A stretch of 64,000 bases of DNA from Azospirillum baldaniorum (GTDB taxonomy: Bacteria > Pseudomonadota > Alphaproteobacteria > Azospirillales > Azospirillaceae), in NCBI RefSeq assembly GCF_003119195.2, contig NZ_CP022254.1, positions 417,501-481,500 of the forward strand, written 5' to 3'. The number at the start of each line of letters is the position of its first letter. The first letter of the stretch is position 1. Under the pieces are notes generated by a model. That model made no database searches, was not told the origin of the DNA, and was given only the letters and a program-made list of their open reading frames with translations. Of the stretch, positions 45,263-52,960 are shown piece after piece. The position numbers were made by a program, and so were the translations under genes.

Positions 45263-45679
45263 TTATCGCGGCAGATAGACCGGGATCACGTCCACCTTGC
45301 CGGAGGCCGCTGCGTCCGTGGTGGTGATGACCGCCTTGACGAACTTCCGGACGGTGCTCGGCAGGGCGAACCTGCCCAGCTCCGTGTCGGCGGCCAGGGC
45401 ACCGTTGCCGCCGGAGGCCGCCAGCGTGTAGACGGTCCCCAGGTCGGACCAGGACGTGCCATCGGCGGAGTGCTGGAGCTTGATCGTCAGCGTCGCGGCG
45501 TTGGCGATGGTCACCGCGGTGTTGACGCGGGCCACCGCCTCGACGGCGCCGTTGATGCCCGACAGCTCGACGCCCCCGCCGTTGCCGTCCGCTGACGTGT
45601 TCTGCGGCAGCGTCTGCGCCTTGGCGAAGTTCTGCCCGTGGATATCCACGTAGTGGCGCAGACCATTGACCTTGTACAT
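45263..45679 (-). CDS. Bbp16-like capsid cement protein
   Basis: A 138-residue beta-rich protein. The segments ATLTIKLQHSADGTSWSDLGTVY and LPSTVRKFVKAVITTTDAAASGKVDV are typical of Bbp16-type cement proteins, which stabilise the capsid of BPP-1-like podoviruses. It lies directly downstream of the major capsid gene, the usual place. No signal peptide or enzyme motif is present. Confidence 0.8.
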   Translation of the reverse strand: MYKVNGLRHYVDIHGQNFAKAQTLPQNTSADGNGGGVELSGINGAVEAVARVNTAVTIANAATLTIKLQHSADGTSWSDLGTVYTLAASGGNGALAADTELGRFALPSTVRKFVKAVITTTDAAASGKVDVIPVYLPR

Positions 45680-45696
45680 GGCCGATTCCCCTTCGA

Positions 45697-46638
45697 TCAG
45701 GACAGGATGACGCGGCCTTCGGTGCCGTCGTACAGGTTGTAGCTGGACAGGATCGGCACGCCATCCCAGGCGAGCACCTTCCGCGTGATGTTGGTGTCTT
45801 CGGGACGCATCTGGACGCGGTCCTTCTTGAAGGTCCGGCCCAGAAGGTTCTGAACGCGCTGGTGCATCAGCAGCATCGTCCGGCCCGAACCGGTCGCTCG
45901 GACGTCCGCCAGCAGGTCGTCGATCTGGGTGTCGGTCGGCAGCTTGTTGTTGGCGATGTCGATGTTGACGATCGCGCCGACATTGCGCACGCCGGTGAGC
46001 TGGAAGCCCAGATCCGACTTCATGCGCACGCCGTAGCCCAGCACCCCACCGCCGATATCATAGAGGGCGCCGCCGTTGATCGGCGTGGTGTCGAACATCG
46101 TGCCGTTGCCGAATCCCTTGGGATTGTAAAGCCCCGAGCAGACGCCTTCCTCGAAGCGAACGGCGATGATGCTGTAGTTGGCCGAACCCGTGCCGCCCGC
46201 ATCGTAGACGGTCTTGGTCGTGGCGCCGGCACGGAACCGGTCGATGGCATACTGACGCAGGTTGTCGTAGACGATCACGCGCTCGGTGTTCATGCCGGTG
46301 TTCTTCAGAACCGGGCCGGAGCGGTCGGCGAAGTACTTCTCCTTGCCGCCATACTGGCGGGCCTTGTCCTCCGCCACGGTCATCTGACCGCCCATCTTCG
46401 CCAGATCGAAGCGGATCAGCTTCGTGGTCGAGTTGACGGCGGGCAGCGGCGCGTCCATCGCGACGAAGCCCATCGCGTCGGCGTTGGTCAGTTCTTCGGC
46501 CACGTGCCACATGTCGTGGGTGGTGGACGAAAAAGGAATGAGGTCCAGGATCGGAGTCTCTTCCGTCAGGTGGTCGATCTGCTTGGGCTGCTTCTTGCTG
46601 TACTCAAGCGCCACCGTGCGCAGGGTATCGAGCGGCAT
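45697..46638 (-). CDS. major capsid protein
   Basis: A 313-residue protein between the scaffold and cement genes. The N-terminal YSKKQPKQIDHLTEETPILDLIPFSSTTHDMWH and the following acidic-loop region match the BPP-1-type (Bbp17-like) capsid family with an HK97 fold. The C-terminus AWDGVPILSSYNLYDGTEGRVIL is a common capsid ending. It forms the procapsid shell on the scaffold. Confidence 0.85.
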   Translation of the reverse strand: MPLDTLRTVALEYSKKQPKQIDHLTEETPILDLIPFSSTTHDMWHVAEELTNADAMGFVAMDAPLPAVNSTTKLIRFDLAKMGGQMTVAEDKARQYGGKEKYFADRSGPVLKNTGMNTERVIVYDNLRQYAIDRFRAGATTKTVYDAGGTGSANYSIIAVRFEEGVCSGLYNPKGFGNGTMFDTTPINGGALYDIGGGVLGYGVRMKSDLGFQLTGVRNVGAIVNIDIANNKLPTDTQIDDLLADVRATGSGRTMLLMHQRVQNLLGRTFKKDRVQMRPEDTNITRKVLAWDGVPILSSYNLYDGTEGRVILS

Positions 46639-46650
46639 GGAAGGACTCCG

Positions 46651-47442
46651 TTAATTCTTGAAGAGCGACTTGAAGTAGGCTTCTTCCGACATGGCCTCGC
46701 CTCCGCCGCCATGTGCCGACGGGATGCCGGCGTTCGCCCGCGCGATCAGCGCCTCGACGGCCTGGAAGAGGCCGGCATCGACGGGCAGCCGCTGCGCCAG
46801 GACGGTGTGATGGTCGGGCAGGTTCGCCTTGATCCAGCCGTCCATGGCGGTGAACCGGGCATCGCGGTTCGGGCCGAGCTTGGCCTGTTCCGCCGCGATA
46901 TCCGCGGCCACCTGCTGATGCTCCTTCGCCTGCGAGTCGACGTAGGCGGCCAGCAGCTTCGACAGGCCGGCCTGCGGCAGTCCGAACTCGTGAGCGATGG
47001 CCCGGACCGACTGGCCCAACGGCGTGTCCGCCGGTTCGAAGGTCAGACCATCCGGCAGCTTGAATTCGGCGGGCAGCTCCAGCTTGTAGCCGTCGGGGCC
47101 TTCGGGGATGCTGGCGCGGCGCGCCTGATCGTCGGAGACCAGCTTGGCGAGGTCTTCGACCTTCAGCGCGCCCTTCTCGCCGTCCCAGAAGGACTCGAGC
47201 CCCGTCGGCGCGGCCGGCGCAGTAGCGGGCTGGAGGCTCTCCGGCTGGAGCGGTGCTTCCGAAGTGGGGGGCGGGGCGGGCGGGTCGTCCGTGGGACCGC
47301 CGCCCTCACCCTCCGGGGCGAAGGCGACGGAGACGAAACCGGGACGGCGCGGGCCGCCGGGGTTGGCGAACGAGCAGCGCGGGCCGTCAGTCGGTCCCGG
47401 CCAAGCCGGCGCGGAGGTCAGAGGGATCGGTGCGGGTTCCAT
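46651..47442 (-). CDS. capsid scaffolding protein
   Basis: A 263-residue protein, Pro/Ala/Glu-rich in the first 90 residues and helical after that, with a short charged C-terminus ending FKSLFKN. This composition and the place between portal and capsid fit a podoviral scaffold. The ATG at 47442 (MEPAPIPLTS) is chosen; the longer open frame is antisense-like. It overlaps the end of the upstream gene by 56 bases in a different frame. Confidence 0.75.
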   Translation of the reverse strand: MEPAPIPLTSAPAWPGPTDGPRCSFANPGGPRRPGFVSVAFAPEGEGGGPTDDPPAPPPTSEAPLQPESLQPATAPAAPTGLESFWDGEKGALKVEDLAKLVSDDQARRASIPEGPDGYKLELPAEFKLPDGLTFEPADTPLGQSVRAIAHEFGLPQAGLSKLLAAYVDSQAKEHQQVAADIAAEQAKLGPNRDARFTAMDGWIKANLPDHHTVLAQRLPVDAGLFQAVEALIARANAGIPSAHGGGGEAMSEEAYFKSLFKN

Positions 47443-47713
47443 CGGCGGTCCACGTTTCGATTGCGTGGACAAGCTGCCTCTGGCCCTCCAGATGGAACAA
47501 CGCACTGGCCGATGCGTCGGGGCCGAGCACGCGGTCCTTCGTCCGGCGGCGCAGGGCGACCAGCAGTTCGCGGCCCTGGCCGGTGGCGAAGACGGCCGCA
47601 CACAGGCGGGCCATTTCGGCGTTCGCGCGGGCCTCAGCCGCCGCGCGCCGCTCCTCGTCCGAAGGGGCGCCCTTCCGAGCGCGCCGCTTCGTATCAAAAT
47701 CGTCCCAACTCAT
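47387..47713 (-). CDS. small phage protein between portal and scaffold
   Basis: A 108-residue helical protein, MSWDDFDTKRRARKG..., with a basic N-terminal half and the phrase AALFATGQGRELLVALRRRT-like core typical of small uncharacterised proteins beside podoviral portal genes. The ATG overlaps the portal stop (ATGA). Its 3' end overlaps the scaffold start. Function unknown. Confidence 0.65.
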   Translation of the reverse strand: MSWDDFDTKRRARKGAPSDEERRAAAEARANAEMARLCAAVFATGQGRELLVALRRRTKDRVLGPDASASALFHLEGQRQLVHAIETWTADGTRTDPSDLRAGLAGTD

Positions 47714-49221
47714 TGCTGCGGCTCCACCGGCGGCGCCTGAAGCGCCTGTTGCTGGGCTATGATCTGCTGAACCTGCGCCTGAGTGCGGACCAGCTTGGCC
47801 GGGATGTCGTAGAGCTTGGCGCGGTACCGCAAGGCCTCCTCCATGTCGATCCACATCGCCGTGGTTTCCGGCCCGACCGTCTGCGAAGTGGTGACCAGAA
47901 ACTGGTCCACGCGCTGGGCCTCCGATTGCTGCATGGCCTTCAGCAGGGGCGACTGCGCCCGGAGCTTCACCGGCTGGCCCTTGAACCGGATCTGCGCAGG
48001 GAGCTTCCCGCGGGCGCGCAGCAGGAAGGCGAAGCGCAGGAACAGCGGGCGCAGCAGTTCGGTCACCAGCCGGCCGACCGGGGCGCCCATGCGCTTGGCC
48101 TTCGCGGCGGCCTGCTCCTGCCATTGCGTCGCCGTCGGCGGGGTCAGGCCGTTCTGCCGCGGCGCGTCCTGGAACATGGCGTCCCGGATGCGCGAGCGCA
48201 GATCCTGCAGGCTGAACTGTGACACGTCGAAGTTGGCGCCGGACACGATCGGCCGGATTTCGGAACCCTGCGCCATGGGAATCCACGTCCCCGGCGCGAT
48301 GCCGCCCGACACGTCGATCACGCCGTCGTCGGGGTAGGAGGTCACCGGCTGGAGCGCGTAGTCCAGCGCCTCCAGCATGCGTTCGGTGACGTAATTCGCC
48401 GTCTTGACCTCGGGCAGCACACTCATCAGCGGGCCGTGGCCCCATGCCGTCTTGGCGTCGGTGTCCCAGCGCGCGACGATGATCGGACAGGCCCCCTCCC
48501 CGACCAGTTCACGCTGCACCAGCGCCTTGCCGCCGCACAGGACGGCGTATTTCCACACCTCGTCATCGCGGCGGGTCAGGTCGCGGTACAGGCCGTCGGT
48601 CACGTCGACTTCGGCATCGCCGGTCTTGGGCAGGCTGAACGTCTTGGCGTCGGGCCAGAGGATCGGCACCTCGTCCGCGCGCAGCTTGAACTTTCGCCAC
48701 CGGCCGTCGACACGCCCATAGGGGCCGCGGTCGACCAACAGGTCGGACACGCTGATGGCCTCGACGTGGATCGGCTCCGTCGGGTCGATGTCCTGCACCA
48801 GCAGCGCCATGGTGCCGACGGCGAGGTCGGCATACCCGACCTGGAGCGCTTCATAAAGGTTGGACGCGGCCATGGCCTCCATGACGGTCGCCTCGATTTC
48901 CTCCAGCGGACCTTCCAGCTCGCGCAAGGCCGCATCGCCCAAGCCCTGGTCGGGCTCCAGCCGCATCCAGGTTGCCGACGGCGGGGTGAAGGTGGACAGC
49001 AGGTCGCCCGCGAAATCCTTCACCGAGACAACCGCCGTGCCGTCGAACACGTCGTCCTGTGCAGCCGGGTCGTCCTGGTGCCGGTCGGTCAGGTGGCGCC
49101 AGGGCATGGCGAGGCGGTAGCAGTCGTCCAGACGCCCGCGGCGGCGCTGCTTGTCCTGGTCAGCGCGCGCGATCCGGCGCGTCAGGTCGCGCGGGGCGGA
49201 CGGCGGGGTGGTGTTGCCCAT
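47710..49221 (-). CDS. portal / head-to-tail connector (T7 gp8-like)
   Basis: A 503-residue podovirus portal, which forms the twelve-fold ring through which DNA passes. Hallmarks: RIARADQDKQRRRGRLDDCYRLAMPW near the start, DGTAVVSVKDFAGDLLSTFTPP, and ALLVQDIDPTEP. The C-terminal 60 residues are a helical barrel rich in Gln. The ATG at 49221 is used instead of the preceding TTG. It lies between the large terminase region and the scaffold, as expected. Confidence 0.9.
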   Translation of the reverse strand: MGNTTPPSAPRDLTRRIARADQDKQRRRGRLDDCYRLAMPWRHLTDRHQDDPAAQDDVFDGTAVVSVKDFAGDLLSTFTPPSATWMRLEPDQGLGDAALRELEGPLEEIEATVMEAMAASNLYEALQVGYADLAVGTMALLVQDIDPTEPIHVEAISVSDLLVDRGPYGRVDGRWRKFKLRADEVPILWPDAKTFSLPKTGDAEVDVTDGLYRDLTRRDDEVWKYAVLCGGKALVQRELVGEGACPIIVARWDTDAKTAWGHGPLMSVLPEVKTANYVTERMLEALDYALQPVTSYPDDGVIDVSGGIAPGTWIPMAQGSEIRPIVSGANFDVSQFSLQDLRSRIRDAMFQDAPRQNGLTPPTATQWQEQAAAKAKRMGAPVGRLVTELLRPLFLRFAFLLRARGKLPAQIRFKGQPVKLRAQSPLLKAMQQSEAQRVDQFLVTTSQTVGPETTAMWIDMEEALRYRAKLYDIPAKLVRTQAQVQQIIAQQQALQAPPVEPQQ

Positions 49222-49583
49222 CAACCGGCTCCCACGGTGCTGCCGGCGGTACCGATGTTCCCCAGCAGGCCGCGCGCTCCATCGCCGCGCGCCCGGCGAC
49301 GGCGGGTTTCTTCAGCCAGAACGCCCTGCTTTTCGCGAGCGGCCAGGGCATCGGCCCGTTCCTTCTCCCGCGCGGCCAGAGCGTCGGAGCGCTCCTTCTC
49401 CCGCGCGGCCAACTCGTCCGCCGCCTTCTGAGCCGCCTGCGCGGCGGTTTTGGCCTCTTCAAGCTCGCGCTGACGGCGGGCCTCGACCTCCGGATCGATG
49501 GTGGGGGCCGGCGTGGGTGGCGGCGCGGCGGGCGGATCAGGAACGGGCGCGGGAGCGGGGGCTTTCGGCTTCATGAATCCCAT
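49221..49583 (-). CDS. small proline-rich coiled-coil protein upstream of portal
   Basis: A 120-residue protein. Residues 5-30 are Pro/Ala-rich (KPKAPAPAPVPDPPAAPPPTP), then a long coiled coil built from near-identical repeats of DALAAREKE (three in tandem), ending in GLLGNIGTAGSTVGAG. Such proteins near podoviral portals are common but uncharacterised. The TGA overlaps the portal ATG (TGATG). The internal direct repeats could vary in number between strains. Confidence 0.7.
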   Translation of the reverse strand: MGFMKPKAPAPAPVPDPPAAPPPTPAPTIDPEVEARRQRELEEAKTAAQAAQKAADELAAREKERSDALAAREKERADALAAREKQGVLAEETRRRRARGDGARGLLGNIGTAGSTVGAG

Positions 49584-49977
49584 GGCGTGGCGAGTCCTCG
49601 AATGCGGCTGTGGCGCCCATTCGCAGAAGCTGCCGGTGCAAGCCGGGCGGGGACAACGCACCCCGGACGCCCAACAGCGCCGACACGGCGCCGACGCACC
49701 CTCCGGTGACGGGCTGAAACAGGCGGCACGCCCGCGGGGCGAAGCGCAGAACGCGCCCGGCGGACGCCTCGATCAGTTCGGCCAGCTTGGCGCCGGCCTC
49801 GCCCTGGTCGAGCAGCAGGATCGTCGTGCCGGTCGCTCGGGGATCGAAGATCACCCACCGCTCCGCCTCGGCGTCATAGCCGGCGGCCAGCACGTGCCGA
49901 AAGCCGGGCCGTGTGAATAGGTCCCACCACGCGAACCGCTCGCCATCGGCGAAGAAGACGAGCCATTCCCTCACCAT
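49537..49977 (-). CDS. small phage protein, possible permuted papain-like (NlpC/P60) fold
   Basis: A 146-residue protein. A His in FTRPGFRHVLAAGYD near the start and a Cys in GGCVGAVSALLG about 70 residues later follow the His-then-Cys order of circularly permuted NlpC/P60 domains. If so, it may cut peptide or amide bonds, perhaps in the cell wall or during assembly. Active-site assignment is by eye. It overlaps the terminase start by seven bases and the coiled-coil gene by 47. A GTGCGTTG copy lies inside its coding sequence. Confidence 0.6.
   Translation of the reverse strand: MVREWLVFFADGERFAWWDLFTRPGFRHVLAAGYDAEAERWVIFDPRATGTTILLLDQGEAGAKLAELIEASAGRVLRFAPRACRLFQPVTGGCVGAVSALLGVRGALSPPGLHRQLLRMGATAAFEDSPRHGIHEAESPRSRARS
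49654..49661 (-). promoter_or_regulatory. GTGCGTTG, possible internal late element
   Basis: Eight of the nine element bases on the minus strand, 78 bases before the coiled-coil gene start. It is within a coding region, so it may be fortuitous. Confidence 0.3.
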
Positions 49978-51527
49978 CGGCGCGGCTTCCCGGTCGGCTT
50001 GGCGAAGGGGCGGTAGGCGGTGCGGGTGTTGGTCGGCTTCTTCGGTTCAGCGGAGCCGGTCAGCAGCGCCCGGCCCGCGCCGCCTCCGATCAGCAGGTAC
50101 TGGCCGGCATCGTTCACGTGGCTGTGCTCGTCCTTCACCGGCTGGTCGGTGTAGCGGTCGGCGCCCGCCAGCTTCATTTTCCGGTACCGGTAGCCCCATT
50201 CCATCGAGGCGGCGTAGCGGGGGCACGTCGGGGAAATCAGGAAGGCCGGATAGCCGTTGACCAGGCGGTTCAACTCCGCCTCCACCGCCTCTTTCCGGAC
50301 CGTGGTGTCGTTCGTCGGCGCCGGCTGGATCGGGAGGCCGCAGGCACGGAAGATCATGAACGGGGACCGCTCGTCGCTCTGCGCCCGCTGGTCACCAGCA
50401 GGATCGCCGAACAGGCTGAATTTGAAGCCGGGGAAGCGGCTGGCCAGCTCCGCTTTCAGCAGCGGGGCGAAGGTCACCGCGCCCATTCCGGCGTCATCCT
50501 CCGCCACCAGCTCGTGCAGGATCAGCCACCGGCCCATGACGTGCTGTCCGAACACCGCGGCGGGCGTCAGGCCGAAATCCACGCCAACCAGGATCGGGTG
50601 CCCTTCGACCGGCTGCAGCGGCTGCTTGGCAACATGCAGATCGGGCCGGAACATGGGGAAAACCGGCTTTCCGGTGCGCGATCGGCCCAGCTTGTTGCAG
50701 AGCGCGATCCGCACGTCGTGGATGGTCTGGCCGCGGGCGGCCTCCAGGTAGAAGTTCTTCCCACCGGGGAGCCACGCCGTGTTCTCCGCCACCGGGTTCG
50801 GCTCGAACCGGACGTGGTTTCCCGCGTCATCGGTGATTTCGACCAGCCCGCCCGGCTGGTTCCAGAATTCCCAGCCCTCCGGCTTCACCAGTTCCCGCTT
50901 TTCGTCGTCCGACAGCTTGGAGGGGATCGGCACGTCGCCGCGCATGATGGGAATCCAGTGGTCATCCGCCGGCGCGTTCGTGTCGAGGATCATGATCGGG
51001 TAGCTCGGGCCGCCGTCCATCACCGCAGGGAACCGCCCGCGACGCCGCCACAGGCCGCCGATGACGCGGCGGGGCAGTTCGCGCGCCTCGTTCACCCAGA
51101 TCGAGGTGAATTCCAGCGACAGCACCTTGTGCAGGGCGCCTTCATCGTCCAGCGCGACGAACCACACGTCGCATTCCACGTCGCCCGCGCGGATTTTGTG
51201 GCAGAACGGCGCCGTTTCCAGGAACTGGCCGTAGGTTTCGGGCGGAAACAGCCGCTTCCAGGTCTGAACCGTCGTCAATTTCAGGTCGTTGAAGGTGTTG
51301 CGCACCACCAGCATGCGCGTCCGCCGGATGCCGTCCTTCTGCGGCGCCTGCCGGATCGCTGACATCCACAGCTTCATCGCCGAAGCCGTCGACTTCCCGG
51401 ACCCCTCCGGCCCCTGGATGCACAGCAGCAGCGCCGTGCGGTTCAGCAGGAACTGGCGTAGCGTCTCGCCGTCGGGCTTGTAGACGCTCGCCCCGCCCTT
51501 GATCGCCTGCTGCGCGCTCGTGCTCAT
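49971..51527 (-). CDS. terminase large subunit
   Basis: A 518-residue DNA-packaging motor. The ATPase has Walker A GPEGSGKST at residues 39-47 and a Walker B in FTSIWVNEARELP. The nuclease half begins at ILVGVDFGLTPAAVFGQ (first catalytic Asp) and has LFGDPAGDQRA and DEHSHVNDAGQYLL near the end. Length and motifs match the podovirus terminase family. It is preceded by a 334-base non-coding gap and the small subunit. Confidence 0.92.
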   Translation of the reverse strand: MSTSAQQAIKGGASVYKPDGETLRQFLLNRTALLLCIQGPEGSGKSTASAMKLWMSAIRQAPQKDGIRRTRMLVVRNTFNDLKLTTVQTWKRLFPPETYGQFLETAPFCHKIRAGDVECDVWFVALDDEGALHKVLSLEFTSIWVNEARELPRRVIGGLWRRRGRFPAVMDGGPSYPIMILDTNAPADDHWIPIMRGDVPIPSKLSDDEKRELVKPEGWEFWNQPGGLVEITDDAGNHVRFEPNPVAENTAWLPGGKNFYLEAARGQTIHDVRIALCNKLGRSRTGKPVFPMFRPDLHVAKQPLQPVEGHPILVGVDFGLTPAAVFGQHVMGRWLILHELVAEDDAGMGAVTFAPLLKAELASRFPGFKFSLFGDPAGDQRAQSDERSPFMIFRACGLPIQPAPTNDTTVRKEAVEAELNRLVNGYPAFLISPTCPRYAASMEWGYRYRKMKLAGADRYTDQPVKDEHSHVNDAGQYLLIGGGAGRALLTGSAEPKKPTNTRTAYRPFAKPTGKPRRW

Positions 51528-51861
51528 CGCCTCACCATCGGAAAGAATGTTGCGGGTTCATGGGGTTGGGCAAAATCGTGAGGGGGTGGCCCGCAGGACG
51601 AAGGGCGCGCGGGTTTTGCCCCTCCCCCCGCCCGCGCCTGCCCGCCGCGTGGCCCCGGGGGTGGGGGTCGGGCCGCCGGGCCGGCTGGGGCTGTGCGGGG
51701 GCGCGATCAACCTGCGCTGGTGCCTTTCGCCCCCTATTCGCGTCACCCCCTGCGCGGCTTTGGCCGAGAGGGGAGAGGGGAGGGGAGCGTACGCGCAGGG
51801 CCCATGGAGCCCGCTTCGGCGCGTACGATATGCATCCATAACCTCAATTATGGAAATTGCC
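51528..51861. other. non-coding gap between the terminase genes
   Basis: 334 very GC-rich bases with purine-rich tracts (GGGGAGAGGGGAGGGGAG around 51770-51788) and no convincing gene; a 103-codon minus frame here is low-complexity. Small inverted repeats occur near 51825-51855. Packaging initiation sites often lie in or near the small terminase gene, so a pac/cos role is possible but not shown. Confidence 0.4.
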
Positions 51862-52380
51862 CTATTCATCGGCTGGCGTACGGCCCTCGATGACCGTGGC
51901 GCCCTCCCCTTCGATCACCGGGCCTGACGGGCTGAGGTCGATGACCCAACCGACCTGGACGTTGCCGTTCAGGTTCACGTTGGCGTCGATCCGATCCCCG
52001 TAGACCTTGGGCTTGCGCTTGGCGGCCAGCCACTTCAGTGCGTCGATGGCCGTTCGCCCGGCCTGCGCATCCAGCTTGCCGTCCAGCACCTGCTGCGCGG
52101 CGTCGGCCACCTTGTCCGCGTAGCTGTCGCCCTGGACCTCGCGTGCGCGCGCGTAATCGTTAGCGAGTTGAGGATCACTCCTGATCCACTCGAACACGGT
52201 CGGCTTGCTAGGCGTGTCGGTGAGGGCGCAGAAGGCGTCGAGGGAACCGCCGTCGGCGATGTGCTGGAGGAGGCGCTCCCACGCTTCGGCGCGGCGTTCA
52301 GGGGTCCAGACACGTGGCCGCTTCGGGGCGGTGTGGTCCGGGAGGTTGATGCGGTCGGGCTGGGGCGTGGCGTCGGTCAT
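51862..52380 (-). CDS. terminase small subunit-like protein
   Basis: A 172-residue protein. An N-terminal helix-turn-helix-like region (GGSLDAFCALTDTPSKPTVFEWIRSDPQLANDYARARE) would recognise the packaging site. The middle has AIDALKWLAAKRKPKVYGDRIDANVN, a phrase common in terminase small subunits of tailed phages. The ATG at 52380 is the most likely start; the upstream extension lacks a ribosome site. It is divergent from the HTH gene at 52613 and is preceded by a variant of the late element. Confidence 0.8.
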   Translation of the reverse strand: MTDATPQPDRINLPDHTAPKRPRVWTPERRAEAWERLLQHIADGGSLDAFCALTDTPSKPTVFEWIRSDPQLANDYARAREVQGDSYADKVADAAQQVLDGKLDAQAGRTAIDALKWLAAKRKPKVYGDRIDANVNLNGNVQVGWVIDLSPSGPVIEGEGATVIEGRTPADE

Positions 52381-52415
52381 GCCGCGGAGGATAGCGGCGG
52401 GCCGGCGGGGTTCGT

Positions 52416-52422
52416 AACGCAC
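52416..52422 (-). promoter_or_regulatory. GTGCGTT, variant late element before the terminase
   Basis: The first seven of nine bases match; GG is replaced by AC. It lies 42 bases before the small-terminase start, on its coding strand. Confidence 0.45.
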
Positions 52423-52531
52423 CGCAGGCGTTTATTGGGGAGGAACGCGCGCGAGGCTTGCTCACGTTTCGGAAGGCCTGTCAAGAGACTTGCGTTTTGC
52501 CTAGCATTTCCAATGGGTTCGGAGGATGCGA

Positions 52532-52595
52532 TTGTAGCCGCTCGCCGGGTGCGTTGGGTTGCGGCTACAAATGGCCTGTAGCCTCAGGGGCTACA
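52532..52595. promoter_or_regulatory. four TGTAGCC half-sites in two inverted repeats
   Basis: TTGTAGCCGC (52532-52541) pairs with GCGGCTACAA (52561-52570). TGTAGCC (52577-52583) pairs with GGCTACA (52589-52595). All four half-sites lie between the divergent terminase and HTH genes, just before the HTH start. They are likely operators for the HTH protein or a related regulator. Confidence 0.65.
52549..52557 (+). promoter_or_regulatory. GTGCGTTGG late element, plus-strand copy before the HTH gene
   Basis: An exact copy on the plus strand, 64 bases before the HTH start and between the two arms of the first operator-like inverted repeat. Confidence 0.55.
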
Positions 52596-52612
52596 ACAGG
52601 ACGGACGATCAG

Positions 52613-52903
52613 GTGGCCTTCGAGACGATCAGCGGAGAGGAGTTCGCACGGCGCCGGAAGCGGCTCGGCCTCACCCAAGAACAGGTGGCTGCCTTGGTGC
52701 GGCGCCACCGTGTGACGGTGGCGGACTGGGAGCGGCTGAACCGCGAAGTCGACCCGCAGTCCACCGCACTCCTCCTGGCGTTCGAACTGATGCCCGAGAA
52801 GCGGCGCGTGTTGTTGATGCCACGTCCACAGCCATCGAAACCACCCGTGGTCAAGCTACAGCGATGCCAGGCGGACGCGGAGAAGCCCCACATGTCGAAA
52901 TGA
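52613..52903 (+). CDS. XRE-type helix-turn-helix regulator
   Basis: A 96-residue protein with FARRRKRLGLTQEQVAALVRRHRVTVADWER as the helix-turn-helix. The rest is a short basic tail. The GTG at 52613 is chosen because it lies after the four TGTAGCC half-sites; starts at 52571 (ATG) or 52559 (TTG) would put operators inside the gene. It stands between terminase (leftward) and the HNH gene (rightward), where it may control its own transcription and the late genes. An Aca-like or antitoxin-like role cannot be ruled out. Confidence 0.75.
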   Translation: MAFETISGEEFARRRKRLGLTQEQVAALVRRHRVTVADWERLNREVDPQSTALLLAFELMPEKRRVLLMPRPQPSKPPVVKLQRCQADAEKPHMSK

Positions 52904-52960
52904 GACACTTTGCGTCTCGCCATTCCCTAAGATGCATGCCAGCATGGGCTTACCTCATTT

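Noticed and set aside
51558..51869. 103-codon minus-strand frame in the terminase gap
   Set aside because: Low-complexity Pro/Gly/Arg translation, poor start, and overlap with the small-terminase gene end.
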